Source of the DNA: Candidatus Nomurabacteria bacterium | Lineage (GTDB): Bacteria; Patescibacteriota; Minisyncoccia; Phycocordibacterales; UBA2100 | Direction of reading: 5' to 3' | Length of the DNA: 43,766 bases | Assembly (NCBI GenBank): GCA_943356775.1 | Contig: CALRFU010000007.1 | Span: 1 to 43,766 of the forward strand | Shown here: in pieces, positions 24,625-32,986 of the stretch | Position numbering within the stretch: position 1 is the stretch's first letter | How the letters are laid out: every line of letters starts with the position of its first letter | Translations under genes and position numbers: made by a program | The notes under the pieces: model-generated | Seen by the model: only the letters and a program-made list of their open reading frames with translations | The model's database searches: none | What the model was told of the DNA's origin: nothing

Positions 24625-25884
24625 ATGCAATTCAGAGATGCGGCAGAGGTTGTGACGTACGTCACCGGAGAGACCCGCAGCATATTTTATAGAGAATTGT
24701 ACGGCTTGCGCCCTGAAAATTCTGCTCTTCGCATAGAGTCGAAAGAACAGTGGGAAGCACTTCCTTTTCTTACAAAAACCGACCTGTTGGCAAAATCGCT
24801 TGCAGAACGAAGTTTCATTCCCCTTTCGGAAATTGACCATTTGCGAGTGTCCTCGGGCACGAGCGGAAAAGGGGTGCTCTTCTCTCCGCGTACGCACGTT
24901 CGCAACATGGACTACCGTCTCAAGTATCACACCTTTGAGAACGCGTTCATGGCTTTTACGACACCCATGATGCCTCACTGGCATGAGCTGTTCCAAAAAG
25001 AACACGGCCACCTCCCACGCGTTATAGCGTACGACCCCGCAAACCCCGTCGCCTCAGTTCGATTGGCACAGTCGGCGGGCGTCGACGGGATGTCCGTATT
25101 TATTTTCCACATCACCGCCATTGGCGAAGAAATGAAACGGCTCGGCTTTGCGCAACACATACGCCTTCTTGAGGTGACGGGCGAGATGTGCACCCGAGCA
25201 CAGTTTGAATATATGCGTGACACATTTCCACACGCGACTATTGTTCAGTCTTATAATTCGAGCGAGGTCGAAGATGCGCATATCGGGATACCCTGTCGTC
25301 CGATAACAGGAGAAGAGCCTCTTGCTGTCTATCATCCGAAAGAGACTCACTATCTTGAAATCGTGAATCCCGAGACGGGCGCTTTGGTAGAACCCAAGGC
25401 CGGAGCGGAGGGTGATTTGGCGATAACAGCATACGCGGGTGAACCATCAGCATTTCCTCTCATTCGTTTTCGCATTGGCGATACCGTTCGTGTCGTCGAA
25501 GAACAGTGTCCTCACGGCTCATGGTCATTTACTGTTCTGGGACGGACTGAAATGGACTTCCTTAAAATCCCTGGCGGGGTACTGCGTGCTGACGAAATTG
25601 AGCGCGTACTTCGCACGATGCCCAGCGAAGTCTCTGACCGATTTGAAATATATTGCTCCGAAAAGGCAACCTCGAAGGGGCCTCTCCTCTCTCCCTTACT
25701 CCGCGTCGAACTCAAAAAATCGACTGATTTATCTGCATTGGCGACACGTATATCTCAAGCGCTGCGGGTCTCCGCCCGCATGACCTACGCTGATGGGGTT
25801 GCGGAAGGGAGGTATGCGGCGATTATATGCGAGGCCTTTCAACCATCCCTCGGTGCAAAGACAAAGCGCATTATCCACTCCTAA
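24625..25884 (+). CDS. PaaK-like adenylate-forming ligase 4
   Basis: This 419-aa ligase has WEALPFLTK (43-51), A3 loop SSGTSGK (76-82), the PHWHELFQ insert, a degenerate A5 YNSSEVED, A7 RFRIGD (Thr replaced by Ile) and hinge GRTEMDFLKIPGGVLRADE. It is closest to ligase 2. It has no partner gene directly upstream. Two SCGG peptide genes follow on the same strand, 66 nt downstream. Start is ATG 24625, with GTG 24622 immediately before it as a less likely choice. Loss of the canonical A5 and A7 residues could mean altered nucleotide or acyl handling. Confidence 0.82.
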   Translation: MQFRDAAEVVTYVTGETRSIFYRELYGLRPENSALRIESKEQWEALPFLTKTDLLAKSLAERSFIPLSEIDHLRVSSGTSGKGVLFSPRTHVRNMDYRLKYHTFENAFMAFTTPMMPHWHELFQKEHGHLPRVIAYDPANPVASVRLAQSAGVDGMSVFIFHITAIGEEMKRLGFAQHIRLLEVTGEMCTRAQFEYMRDTFPHATIVQSYNSSEVEDAHIGIPCRPITGEEPLAVYHPKETHYLEIVNPETGALVEPKAGAEGDLAITAYAGEPSAFPLIRFRIGDTVRVVEEQCPHGSWSFTVLGRTEMDFLKIPGGVLRADEIERVLRTMPSEVSDRFEIYCSEKATSKGPLLSPLLRVELKKSTDLSALATRISQALRVSARMTYADGVAEGRYAAIICEAFQPSLGAKTKRIIHS

Positions 25885-25937
25885 CTCGTCACTATGGGAT
25901 TCTACACACAGGAATGCATGAACAATTGAGAGTGGTG

Positions 25938-25943
25938 TATAAT
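25938..25943 (+). promoter_or_regulatory. -10 box of peptide gene 25951, leaderless type
   Basis: Consensus TATAAT lies 7 nt before ATG 25951, the best -10 match in the window. It suggests strong expression of the peptide relative to the ligases. Confidence 0.65.
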
Positions 25944-25950
25944 TTAACCG

Positions 25951-26178
25951 ATGCAGATATATAAGCGTCTGAAGCGTATAGGCTTGTTTGCTGCCGGCTG
26001 CACACTCGGAAGCTTGGCTGTCTTTACGTTCCAGAATGGCGGAACCGTATACATAACAGACCGCTTAGGTATGGAGGCGGGTAGTCAGTATGAAGGCGGG
26101 CACGAAGCGAATGCGTGTACTCCGACTTCACAAGAGAACGATAGCGTCTTCTTTGTCAGTTGTGGCGGTATATATTAA
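25951..26178 (+). CDS. Short anchored peptide precursor ending SCGGIY
   Basis: The 75-aa product has a basic N-terminus (MQIYKRLKRIG), one TM helix (about 11-28), a Gly-rich spacer and the end ACTPTSQENDSVFFVSCGGIY. It shares ACTP-x2-Q then [VF]-[YF]-FVSCGG with the peptide at 26244, and FVSCGG with 14312. The two Cys are 14 residues apart and, if outside the cell, could form a loop. The strong leaderless promoter suggests abundant product. It could be a ligase substrate, a signal peptide or a surface peptide. No known family was recognised. Confidence 0.78.
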   Translation: MQIYKRLKRIGLFAAGCTLGSLAVFTFQNGGTVYITDRLGMEAGSQYEGGHEANACTPTSQENDSVFFVSCGGIY

Positions 26179-26228
26179 TTTTGTTTTGCTGTGCGACCAT
26201 ATTCAATTGACACCCCTACCCCTACCGA

Positions 26229-26234
26229 TATACT
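26229..26234 (+). promoter_or_regulatory. -10 box of peptide gene 26244, leaderless type
   Basis: TATACT lies 9 nt before ATG 26244. Confidence 0.55.
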
Positions 26235-26243
26235 TCACCGTAT

Positions 26244-26453
26244 ATGGAACGCCTCCGTCTGACACCGACCGTCATCGCGTCGATAATCGCAACGCTCATC
26301 GTTGTTGCCTCTCTCACGAGCTCTCAGATTTTTAAATTTCTCAGCTCACACAGTATCTCCCTAAAATCAAAGACAGGTACGGTGGCGTCGGCCTGCACGC
26401 CAAGCACTCAAAGCGAAAAGGTATATTTTGTAAGCTGCGGCGGGACATTTTAA
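26244..26453 (+). CDS. Short anchored peptide precursor ending SCGGTF
   Basis: The 69-aa product starts MERLRLTPTVIASIIATLIVV and has a single TM helix (about 8-28), a basic/polar spacer and the end ACTPSTQSEKVYFVSCGGTF. It is clearly related to the 25951 peptide by its C-terminal 20 residues, while anchors and spacers differ. Selection thus acts on the tail. The two Cys are 13 residues apart. The first large tandem paralogue starts 7 nt downstream, so peptide and large protein probably share a transcript. Confidence 0.78.
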   Translation: MERLRLTPTVIASIIATLIVVASLTSSQIFKFLSSHSISLKSKTGTVASACTPSTQSEKVYFVSCGGTF

Positions 26454-26460
26454 AGACCTC

Positions 26461-28044
26461 ATGGACTGGCGTGCGGTACCCTGTATATTCGCCGGTTTCT
26501 TTTTATTTGTACTGTTTCCGCTTTCGATTGTTTTTAAACAATACAATGCGGAAAAGTTCTTCTCCGCCGCATTGAACACACACGATATTTCCACAGAGGT
26601 CCTCGTCGACGGACGCAGGCTCAGCATCCGTAGCGGGAAAGTGACTCTCAACGGTACCGTCCTCACAGGATTATCGGCGCATGAGGCCCTGAGACTTGGG
26701 TATGCGCGCACGATTGCCGAAAGAAGCCCCCTTTTCGCCTTACCCGGCACTTCACCTTCTGACCTAACGTATGCTGTAAACGAACTGCAGCAAACGGCAT
26801 ACCAACTCGCCGATATTCAGAAAGACGCTGCGTCTTCGGATTTTATTCGCAACTCACTCTATCCGATTGATTTTTTACATAAGGCGGCAAAGGCGGAGGC
26901 ATTACGATTAGAATTTATTGCTGCTGCTGACCTCGGTCGTGAACAAGCATATTATGATGCGATAGATGAAGAGTTCTCCTCGTATCTTCTCGGGATACGC
27001 AACTTCCGGGACGGAGTCATTCGAATGGTCCCCGACCAGACCCCGCCCTTTGTAGCGGCCGGTAAATTCATCAGCAAGGAGGCGATACTCTCCGCCTTGG
27101 TGGACATCGAGGAGCGCGCAAAGAAGACGAAGAAACTTTTTGATGCCCGCATACTGTGTCTCCGGGGTCGCACATCGAACTGTAACCCGCAGGACCTTCA
27201 ATTACCCACGTTGCGCGAGCAACCCACGGGCACCGTACCAAGTGATTCGATTCGCGCGGCACTCTCGATTAAATCGATATACGCAAACATAGGAGACGAT
27301 GACCAAATCCGGAACGCGCCGCTTATCGCCCTCTCTCAAAACGTGTGTGCATATAATTCCCCAAGCCCACCTATATACGTCGTAGCTATGCCAAAGATTG
27401 ATTCAGGTGCTCCAGCGCTTCGTCGGGGTATTTACATGGGCGACATCAGGGTAATTAATATCAATGAGTACAAAGATTTGCCTTTCTATCAAAGCCTCCA
27501 GTCCAAGGGCATTGAGTTTGTTCTGAGTCCACCCCTATTGCATTACGAATGCATGGACGAAGCACGCGACCTTTCCGCGATCTTATTTACGGAAAATATC
27601 ATGCGGGAGTCTTCCTCGACTGCATCTGTCTACTTCCAATCGGATGCAATCCGGATAGCCAATGACCGGGCTCGTGCAGGTGATTCCGCCGGAATTCAAT
27701 ACGTCCTTTCAGCACAGAATCATTCCACTCACTTTGACCAATCTTTGCGGGATATCTCGTGGATCGAACGGACAAACGTAAACCTCAACAACAACGGCGC
27801 GGGAACTGATTTGAGAACGTATAATTTGTTTTTCTCTCGAAGCGGTTTTGTTTCCCTCTTTGCGGTGAATAATCCTTCCTTCGTCGGAGATGCCGCTCTC
27901 TTCGACTCACTATATGTACCATCTTCAGAACAACCGTACTTATATTATTCGAGCCTCTCCGACGGAATCAAGAAAAATAAACTGTTACAAGATATGCGAA
28001 GTTATGTTTCCCTTCATCTCAAACACCTCCCTACCACACAATGA
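26461..28044 (+). CDS. Tandem four-Cys anchored protein, copy 1
   Basis: This 527-aa protein has one N-terminal TM (about 7-22) and a large ectodomain. Unknown family, shared by three consecutive genes. Conserved landmarks are LNGTVLTGLSAHEALRLGYARTIAERSPL-type sequence near residue 65, SLYPIDFL near 138, a CLRGRTSNCNP pair, NVCAYNSPSPP, and HYECMDEARDLSA. Four Cys are shared with the other two copies, consistent with disulfides outside the cytoplasm. No catalytic motif is seen. It begins 7 nt after the SCGG peptide at 26244, hinting that it handles, displays or receives that peptide (inference). Confidence 0.75.
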   Translation: MDWRAVPCIFAGFFLFVLFPLSIVFKQYNAEKFFSAALNTHDISTEVLVDGRRLSIRSGKVTLNGTVLTGLSAHEALRLGYARTIAERSPLFALPGTSPSDLTYAVNELQQTAYQLADIQKDAASSDFIRNSLYPIDFLHKAAKAEALRLEFIAAADLGREQAYYDAIDEEFSSYLLGIRNFRDGVIRMVPDQTPPFVAAGKFISKEAILSALVDIEERAKKTKKLFDARILCLRGRTSNCNPQDLQLPTLREQPTGTVPSDSIRAALSIKSIYANIGDDDQIRNAPLIALSQNVCAYNSPSPPIYVVAMPKIDSGAPALRRGIYMGDIRVININEYKDLPFYQSLQSKGIEFVLSPPLLHYECMDEARDLSAILFTENIMRESSSTASVYFQSDAIRIANDRARAGDSAGIQYVLSAQNHSTHFDQSLRDISWIERTNVNLNNNGAGTDLRTYNLFFSRSGFVSLFAVNNPSFVGDAALFDSLYVPSSEQPYLYYSSLSDGIKKNKLLQDMRSYVSLHLKHLPTTQ

Positions 28045-28113
28045 GGAGTCCCTACAAAAAACGCCGCGGAGTAAAGGCTCCGTGCTCGTATCCCGTTTAG
28101 AGCTCTTCTGCGG

Positions 28114-28119
28114 TAAGAT
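28114..28119 (+). promoter_or_regulatory. -10 box of tandem copy 2, leaderless type
   Basis: TAAGAT lies 8 nt before ATG 28128, so copies 2 and 3 may form a transcript separate from copy 1. Confidence 0.45.
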
Positions 28120-28127
28120 TACGAAAT

Positions 28128-29771
28128 ATGCGGCTTACGAGGCGTATTCTTATAGTGGGCGTACTGGTAGTAGCCGCAATAGTGGGGATGTACTCGGGTT
28201 ACGCGTACGCAGTCTCGTTTTACGCATCCGCACTTGCGGATACTCATATGTACGAAGTGGTCAATATTAACAATTCATCGTATACCGTTGACCGGGGCGC
28301 CGTCACACAGAACGGAAAATCGATATCCGGATGGAGTGCGTTTCGGGCACTCAGACTCGCATATGAAAAAGCTCTTGCGGAACGCTCGCCGGTACTCGCG
28401 CTACCGGGAGTAAACCCGGACAAACTCTTATCTGCCTTGGTCTTACTGAAAGACCAGCAGGAGAATCTTGCTCTTTCTCAAAAAGATGCGGACGAAGCAA
28501 GCCTGGTGAGAACCTCCCTCTATCCGATTCAATTTCTTGAAAGCGCGGCTGTGCTTGAACAAGCGAGACAGAAGTTTATCGCCACCGGAGATGTAACGGA
28601 CGTTGTGCGCTATAGACGCCTCCTAAAGTCGACTTTGCGTACGTACAAAGATGACCTCGAACAATTTCGTTCAGCCTTTCAAACAGTCGTTTCTTCGACC
28701 ACACCGGCGTACGGAACGGACACCTATATCATAGATTACCCGGGGATGGCGAGGGCGTTTGCAATGCTGGAGGATGGTATCGGGAAGATGAAGAGCGTCT
28801 TGCGGATGCGTACCCTGTGCATGCGCGGCATTACATTTGCATGCAATCCTGATGACATATCCCTTCCCGACACGCAGGATCGCAGTCAAGAAGCGCGACC
28901 CGACCTGAGCATGACTCACGATGTGACTGCCCTTTATAAAGCGGCGGGTTTCCTGATAAGCGACGAGCCGGCTATAACCCTGACTACAAGCTCATGTATC
29001 CCGAGCAACACTCCCGCCACATTCTCCTTCATACGGTATGCTAACACCGCATCAGACCACTACTTCGCTCCTTTGTTCACGGGCGACATACTTTTCATAC
29101 AAAGCGCACTATATAGACCAGAACCTTTTTATCGGTATTTTTACGACCGTGGAATCAACTACGTACCCGTCGACCCGCTCACCTACTATGAATGCCCGGA
29201 GAGCGCACGCGACTTTGCGTCGGCACTTTCCATCTTGGAAATTATCCGTTTTGCAAAAGAGCACGATGTTTCCCGGTACCTCGCTGATTCAGATGCGAGC
29301 CACATCAGATCGCTCAGAAATCGTCTGCTCGGAACAATGGTGCACGAGCACGACGCGACCGAGTACATCGCCACACTTCGGGTAACGCTCCCTTCTACCG
29401 GGGCGACCGAATCGCTCCATCAGACACTCGACGCCCTCTCTCTATCCCTCTCATACAAAACAGCAGGGCTCACAGAACTTATTTCAACCATAGTACAATT
29501 TGAAAGTGGAAACCGGGTGATTGCTGAGCGTGGAGTGGCATTTGACGTAAGTGCCAGAAATTTATTTTATATCAGGAGCGGGTTCGGTTCATTATTCCTC
29601 ATCACCACCCCCGCTGTCCTCAATCCCAGCACGTCTCCCTTTCGCCGGAATGGCATGGCAAAATCCAAGAAACCCTATGTGCAGTACTCTGAGATCAATA
29701 TGACACCCGCAACTCGCACCGCCATCCGGAAAGATATGAGCTTTTTCTGGGAGACACATATCCGCAGATGA
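28128..29771 (+). CDS. Tandem four-Cys anchored protein, copy 2
   Basis: This 547-aa paralogue has an N-terminal TM (about 7-30), YTVDRGAVTQNGKSISGWSAFRA, KALAERSPVLALPG, SLYPIQFLESA, the CMRGITFACNP Cys pair, SSCIPSNTP and YYECPESARDFASA. The segments match copy 1 in order and spacing, though identity outside them is modest, so the duplication is old. The C-terminal third is helical (LSLSYKTAGLTELIST) and ends in a segment with an IRSGFGSLFLI strand, also seen in copy 1 (SRSGFVSLFAV). Coupled to copy 3 by ATGA. Function unknown. Confidence 0.75.
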   Translation: MRLTRRILIVGVLVVAAIVGMYSGYAYAVSFYASALADTHMYEVVNINNSSYTVDRGAVTQNGKSISGWSAFRALRLAYEKALAERSPVLALPGVNPDKLLSALVLLKDQQENLALSQKDADEASLVRTSLYPIQFLESAAVLEQARQKFIATGDVTDVVRYRRLLKSTLRTYKDDLEQFRSAFQTVVSSTTPAYGTDTYIIDYPGMARAFAMLEDGIGKMKSVLRMRTLCMRGITFACNPDDISLPDTQDRSQEARPDLSMTHDVTALYKAAGFLISDEPAITLTTSSCIPSNTPATFSFIRYANTASDHYFAPLFTGDILFIQSALYRPEPFYRYFYDRGINYVPVDPLTYYECPESARDFASALSILEIIRFAKEHDVSRYLADSDASHIRSLRNRLLGTMVHEHDATEYIATLRVTLPSTGATESLHQTLDALSLSLSYKTAGLTELISTIVQFESGNRVIAERGVAFDVSARNLFYIRSGFGSLFLITTPAVLNPSTSPFRRNGMAKSKKPYVQYSEINMTPATRTAIRKDMSFFWETHIRR

Positions 29772-31390
29772 AAATCCCACTCAAATACGGCGTCCTGACT
29801 GTGTTGCTCCTCTTCTGTCTGTGCCTCGTCTACGGTACACACGCATATTTTTTCTTTGCACAGGAGTTGCGAAACCAGCATATTACTGCGACCGTGCGCA
29901 TCGGCATTCACTCGTATTCCGTCGACAAGGGCGTGGTTCTTTCCGAAGACGGCCGTACCACAGGAATTACGGCGCTGAGGGCACTTCGCATCGCGTACGG
30001 GAAGGCGCTTGCGGAACGCTCCCCCCTCATGGGACTCGAGGGAACTGACCCAGAGGCTTTGCGTACACAGACAGCACTGCTCAAAGAGACGATGGATAAG
30101 ATTTCTCTACTTCAAGATACGAGTGAGGATGCTGAATTGGTTAAAAATGCCTTGTATCCGATTGATTTTCTATATGCTCTCGCCTCTCTTGAATCTGCTC
30201 GGAAGCAATTCATTGCATCGGGTTCGGAGACTGATTTTAATTCTTACGAAAGGTTATTCAACCCTGTTTTCAAATCTGGAATAAGCGCTTCTGAAAGACT
30301 CTTAGATGGATTTATATACGAAACCCGTTCAGGTTATCTACCTCGTATAGTTGGATTTTCCGGCACCATAACGGCAACATCGAGCAGAAGATCTTTAGAA
30401 TCAATCCCAGATTCTTTATCGCGAATACAGGGGCAGGCGACGAGAAGATTCCTCTGTCTGTCCGGAGTAACGTGGATGTGCCCGACGCTGTCACCTCCCA
30501 CGATACCAGAATCCCAGACCCTTCAGCCATCTCAAACAGATGCAGATACCCGGGTTACGTTTGAGAAAAATATCGCCTCAATCCTACGCTCGGTCGTGGC
30601 AACGACTCGGTACGACAAACTGTATGCACCTGTACGCTTGAGACGAAGTGCTTGCCTCGCCGCGTTTCCATCACCCCATAACCTAGAGACGAGCATACTC
30701 TTACGAACAAACTTCGATCTCTTCCATTACTTGGACGACATATACTTTATACCGACCGCGGGCGAGAGCGGACCGGTGCCGGAGTTCTTACGCGATAGGT
30801 ACGGACTCAAATATTTAAAAATAAACCCAATGACATTTTATCTGTGTCCTCATCTTGTCGAGGATGTCGCCGTTGCACAAGCGATACTACAGACCGCGGC
30901 AATAGCAAGGAAATACGACGACATCCCGAACTCACATCGAACCACGCTCATAGCAGGAGTTCCGGCCGCCGAAGACGCAATCGCCTATATACGAGAGGCA
31001 ACCACCATGATTGAGCGCGAACCTCTACCCGCCGCATACATAGAAGAGGTGTTGTCGACCTCGCTTACCTTCGTTCAAAAAAGCGCAGGGCTTGATGCGG
31101 TCGTAGCCCACATTGCCTACGTCAACGAACATGACCTTGCACTCAAAGAAGGAGGAGCCCCTTTCGATCTCACGGCGAAAACTCTATTCCAGACACACGC
31201 GGCAGCACCGTCACTTTTCCTTTTCCGTCAGATAGGTGCTCTATCGCCGCTAGCCGCTAGTACGGCAGATGACTGGCGAAATCTCAACAATAAATTTGAA
31301 TCGTATTCAAATCTCCGTCAAAATATCACGGACGATGTGATAATTCATCAAATCCGAATCATGGACAACATCGAAAAAAGAGGTCTGTAA
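29768..31390 (+). CDS. Tandem four-Cys anchored protein, copy 3
   Basis: This 540-aa paralogue has an N-terminal TM (about 6-24), YSVDKGVVLSEDGRTTGITALRA, KALAERSPLMGLEG, ALYPIDFLYALA, the CLSGVTWMCP Cys pair, SACLAAFPSPH and FYLCPHLVEDVAVA. It keeps all four family Cys. It ends the peptide/large-protein block and converges on the type C Cys/His gene at 31420. ATGA overlap with copy 2 indicates the two are made together. No enzymatic motif is seen. A hetero-oligomeric surface assembly of the three is possible. Confidence 0.75.
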   Translation: MKIPLKYGVLTVLLLFCLCLVYGTHAYFFFAQELRNQHITATVRIGIHSYSVDKGVVLSEDGRTTGITALRALRIAYGKALAERSPLMGLEGTDPEALRTQTALLKETMDKISLLQDTSEDAELVKNALYPIDFLYALASLESARKQFIASGSETDFNSYERLFNPVFKSGISASERLLDGFIYETRSGYLPRIVGFSGTITATSSRRSLESIPDSLSRIQGQATRRFLCLSGVTWMCPTLSPPTIPESQTLQPSQTDADTRVTFEKNIASILRSVVATTRYDKLYAPVRLRRSACLAAFPSPHNLETSILLRTNFDLFHYLDDIYFIPTAGESGPVPEFLRDRYGLKYLKINPMTFYLCPHLVEDVAVAQAILQTAAIARKYDDIPNSHRTTLIAGVPAAEDAIAYIREATTMIEREPLPAAYIEEVLSTSLTFVQKSAGLDAVVAHIAYVNEHDLALKEGGAPFDLTAKTLFQTHAAAPSLFLFRQIGALSPLAASTADDWRNLNNKFESYSNLRQNITDDVIIHQIRIMDNIEKRGL

Positions 31391-31419
31391 TATGACCTTC
31401 GTGCGTTTAAACGCCAACA

Positions 31420-32541
31420 CTAATGATCTTCACTCCCCATTGCAAAGCATTTGCGCTCATTGTAATACGGAGGAAAGAGGTCACATAATTGCTCCTTTTG
31501 TGCCTCCGGAAAATATGCGGCAAGCGCCCACTCGAGCATGACATAACAATCAGAAGTCGCACCACGATTGGCGACACCCGTACTCGCGCAAAATGAAAGC
31601 CCGTTATTCAGTCGCGCTTCGTCGGCTCCGTTGATGAAGAGTCCGAGGATAATTCCCTTTACGCACGAGACGAAAGTATCCTGCTCTTTCAGCACTTCGC
31701 ATGAGGCGAAAGTGCCGTCCACGCCAAACGATAATTGTGCCACTATGGCATTCGTAAAGATGCAGGCATTTCTATAATCGGTCTTGAAGGTGAGACAATC
31801 CTTAAACAGCTCCGAAGCAGGGCCCGAAAAAGAGAATCCGTAATTATCCAAGAGTCGCCATTGCGCAATCACCGCAAACACGCCCAGGGGACATCGACTG
31901 AATTCATCAGGCTTCAAACCTGACAATTGCGAGCAGGTCGCAAGAGGAACGTCCGCGAATGCGTGAATATCTCCCCAGTCTCGACGCGTAAGTTTATCCA
32001 CCCGCCCAAGCACGAGCCCATGACCGGCACCATGAAAACAGGTCTGCCGTATGACGCGCCTGTACGGTTCCGGTCCGCTCGGAAGAGCCGAGCACGTATC
32101 AACAATGGAAGAAACTCCAGGATGCTCCTGAAAGTAGTGCTCGTAGAATCCGTGATAGAACCCGTAATCGCATACTGCCGATTCGGGCGGATGTGTAAAT
32201 GCAACAGAATCGGGATTAAAGACGTACAGATTGTAATACGCGATATCACCTACTCGGTGAGCGTAATCATGACAACCGGTATTGGAGCGCGGCAAGATCG
32301 AGAGGGCGCGTACAAAGAGCTTCAGGGCATCTCCGGTAGTTGTAGTCTTTAATTCATCTCCGATTACGCTGAATACACATTCCTCTCGGGCACTGTCCGC
32401 CGACAAAAAGCGACAAGAAAAGAGTTCGGCTGAGCGGTGAACCGCAGGAATGCGCAGTAAAATTGCACACAGTATTGCAAACGCCAACACAGAGAGAAGG
32501 AATGCTCGCCAAAAGTACGGATTGCGTACCATGTGTGGCAT
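31420..32541 (-). CDS. Cys/His-rich anchored protein, type C, copy 1
   Basis: This 373-aa protein has one TM (about 12-30) and an ectodomain with type C markers: GCHDYAHRVGD (H-x3-H), CDYGFYHGFYEHYF, CFHGAGHGLVLG and CPLGVFAVI. Subtype C places CxYGFYHGF where type A has FGCYHGF. It lies 4 nt after the stop of the cupredoxin gene 32546 on the same strand, mirroring the cupredoxin-type C fusion at 39631. The pairing suggests the two domains work as one unit. ATG 32532 is an alternative start. Metal binding is inferred from His placement. Confidence 0.75.
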   Translation of the reverse strand: MPHMVRNPYFWRAFLLSVLAFAILCAILLRIPAVHRSAELFSCRFLSADSAREECVFSVIGDELKTTTTGDALKLFVRALSILPRSNTGCHDYAHRVGDIAYYNLYVFNPDSVAFTHPPESAVCDYGFYHGFYEHYFQEHPGVSSIVDTCSALPSGPEPYRRVIRQTCFHGAGHGLVLGRVDKLTRRDWGDIHAFADVPLATCSQLSGLKPDEFSRCPLGVFAVIAQWRLLDNYGFSFSGPASELFKDCLTFKTDYRNACIFTNAIVAQLSFGVDGTFASCEVLKEQDTFVSCVKGIILGLFINGADEARLNNGLSFCASTGVANRGATSDCYVMLEWALAAYFPEAQKEQLCDLFPPYYNERKCFAMGSEDH

Positions 32542-32545
32542 ATGG

Positions 32546-32938
32546 TTATTTCACAATCACGACACCGGTAAAATATGAACGTATGTGGTCGTGATACCCC
32601 CAGACACCGGGCTGTTCTGCAACGAATATCCAAGACGCGTTCGCGGGAATTGCATCCTTTGGATCAAGCTCGGGGTAGAGCGTATGTGACGGATGAGGAT
32701 TAGAGCCTGGCCAGAAGGGTTTATCTCTGGTCGTGGTAAAGATGAGAGTAGTGTCGACGTCTACTATCACGCGCTCAGGTCGAAATCCCGCGTCTGTAAG
32801 TACGATGCTCACTTCGGATTGACCACGCATATCCGTGGCGCCCGAATCAGAATAGGTGCTCGGATCGAGCGAAAAGAACGCCACCGCAACGCCACACACG
32901 ATTACGCTGACCAATCCGATGAGGTACCATCTCCACAT
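32546..32938 (-). CDS. Membrane-anchored cupredoxin-like protein lacking the copper-ligand Cys
   Basis: This 130-aa protein has an N-terminal TM (about 5-23) and one cupredoxin domain. VLTDAGFRPERVIVDVDTTL is the typical opening, PFWPGSNPHPSHTLYPELDP the first His loop and GVWGYHDHIRSYFTG the C-terminal loop. Blue-copper proteins use a Cys in that loop. Here YHDH replaces it, so a type-1 site is unlikely. The His residues could still bind copper in another geometry. It is cotranscribed with the type C Cys/His protein at 31420. ATG lies 6 nt after TATACT. Confidence 0.82.
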   Translation of the reverse strand: MWRWYLIGLVSVIVCGVAVAFFSLDPSTYSDSGATDMRGQSEVSIVLTDAGFRPERVIVDVDTTLIFTTTRDKPFWPGSNPHPSHTLYPELDPKDAIPANASWIFVAEQPGVWGYHDHIRSYFTGVVIVK

Positions 32939-32944
32939 TGAAGA

Positions 32945-32950
32945 AGTATA
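32945..32950 (-). promoter_or_regulatory. -10 box of the cupredoxin/type C operon, leaderless type
   Basis: TATACT on the minus strand lies 6 nt before ATG 32938. Confidence 0.6.
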
Positions 32951-32986
32951 CGCTCCCGCTCCGGTTCTTCAAATCGGCGTACAAAT

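Noticed and set aside
14312-26453. SCGG peptides as GlyGly-CTERM/sortase-type sorting signals
   Set aside because: Those signals are followed by a TM helix and basic residues. Here only 2-3 residues follow GG and the TM helix is N-terminal.
12385-26453. Ligase cluster as a phenylacetate degradation locus
   Set aside because: No paaABCDE, paaG, paaZ or other pathway genes occur. The multiple divergent ligases and paired partners do not fit that pathway.
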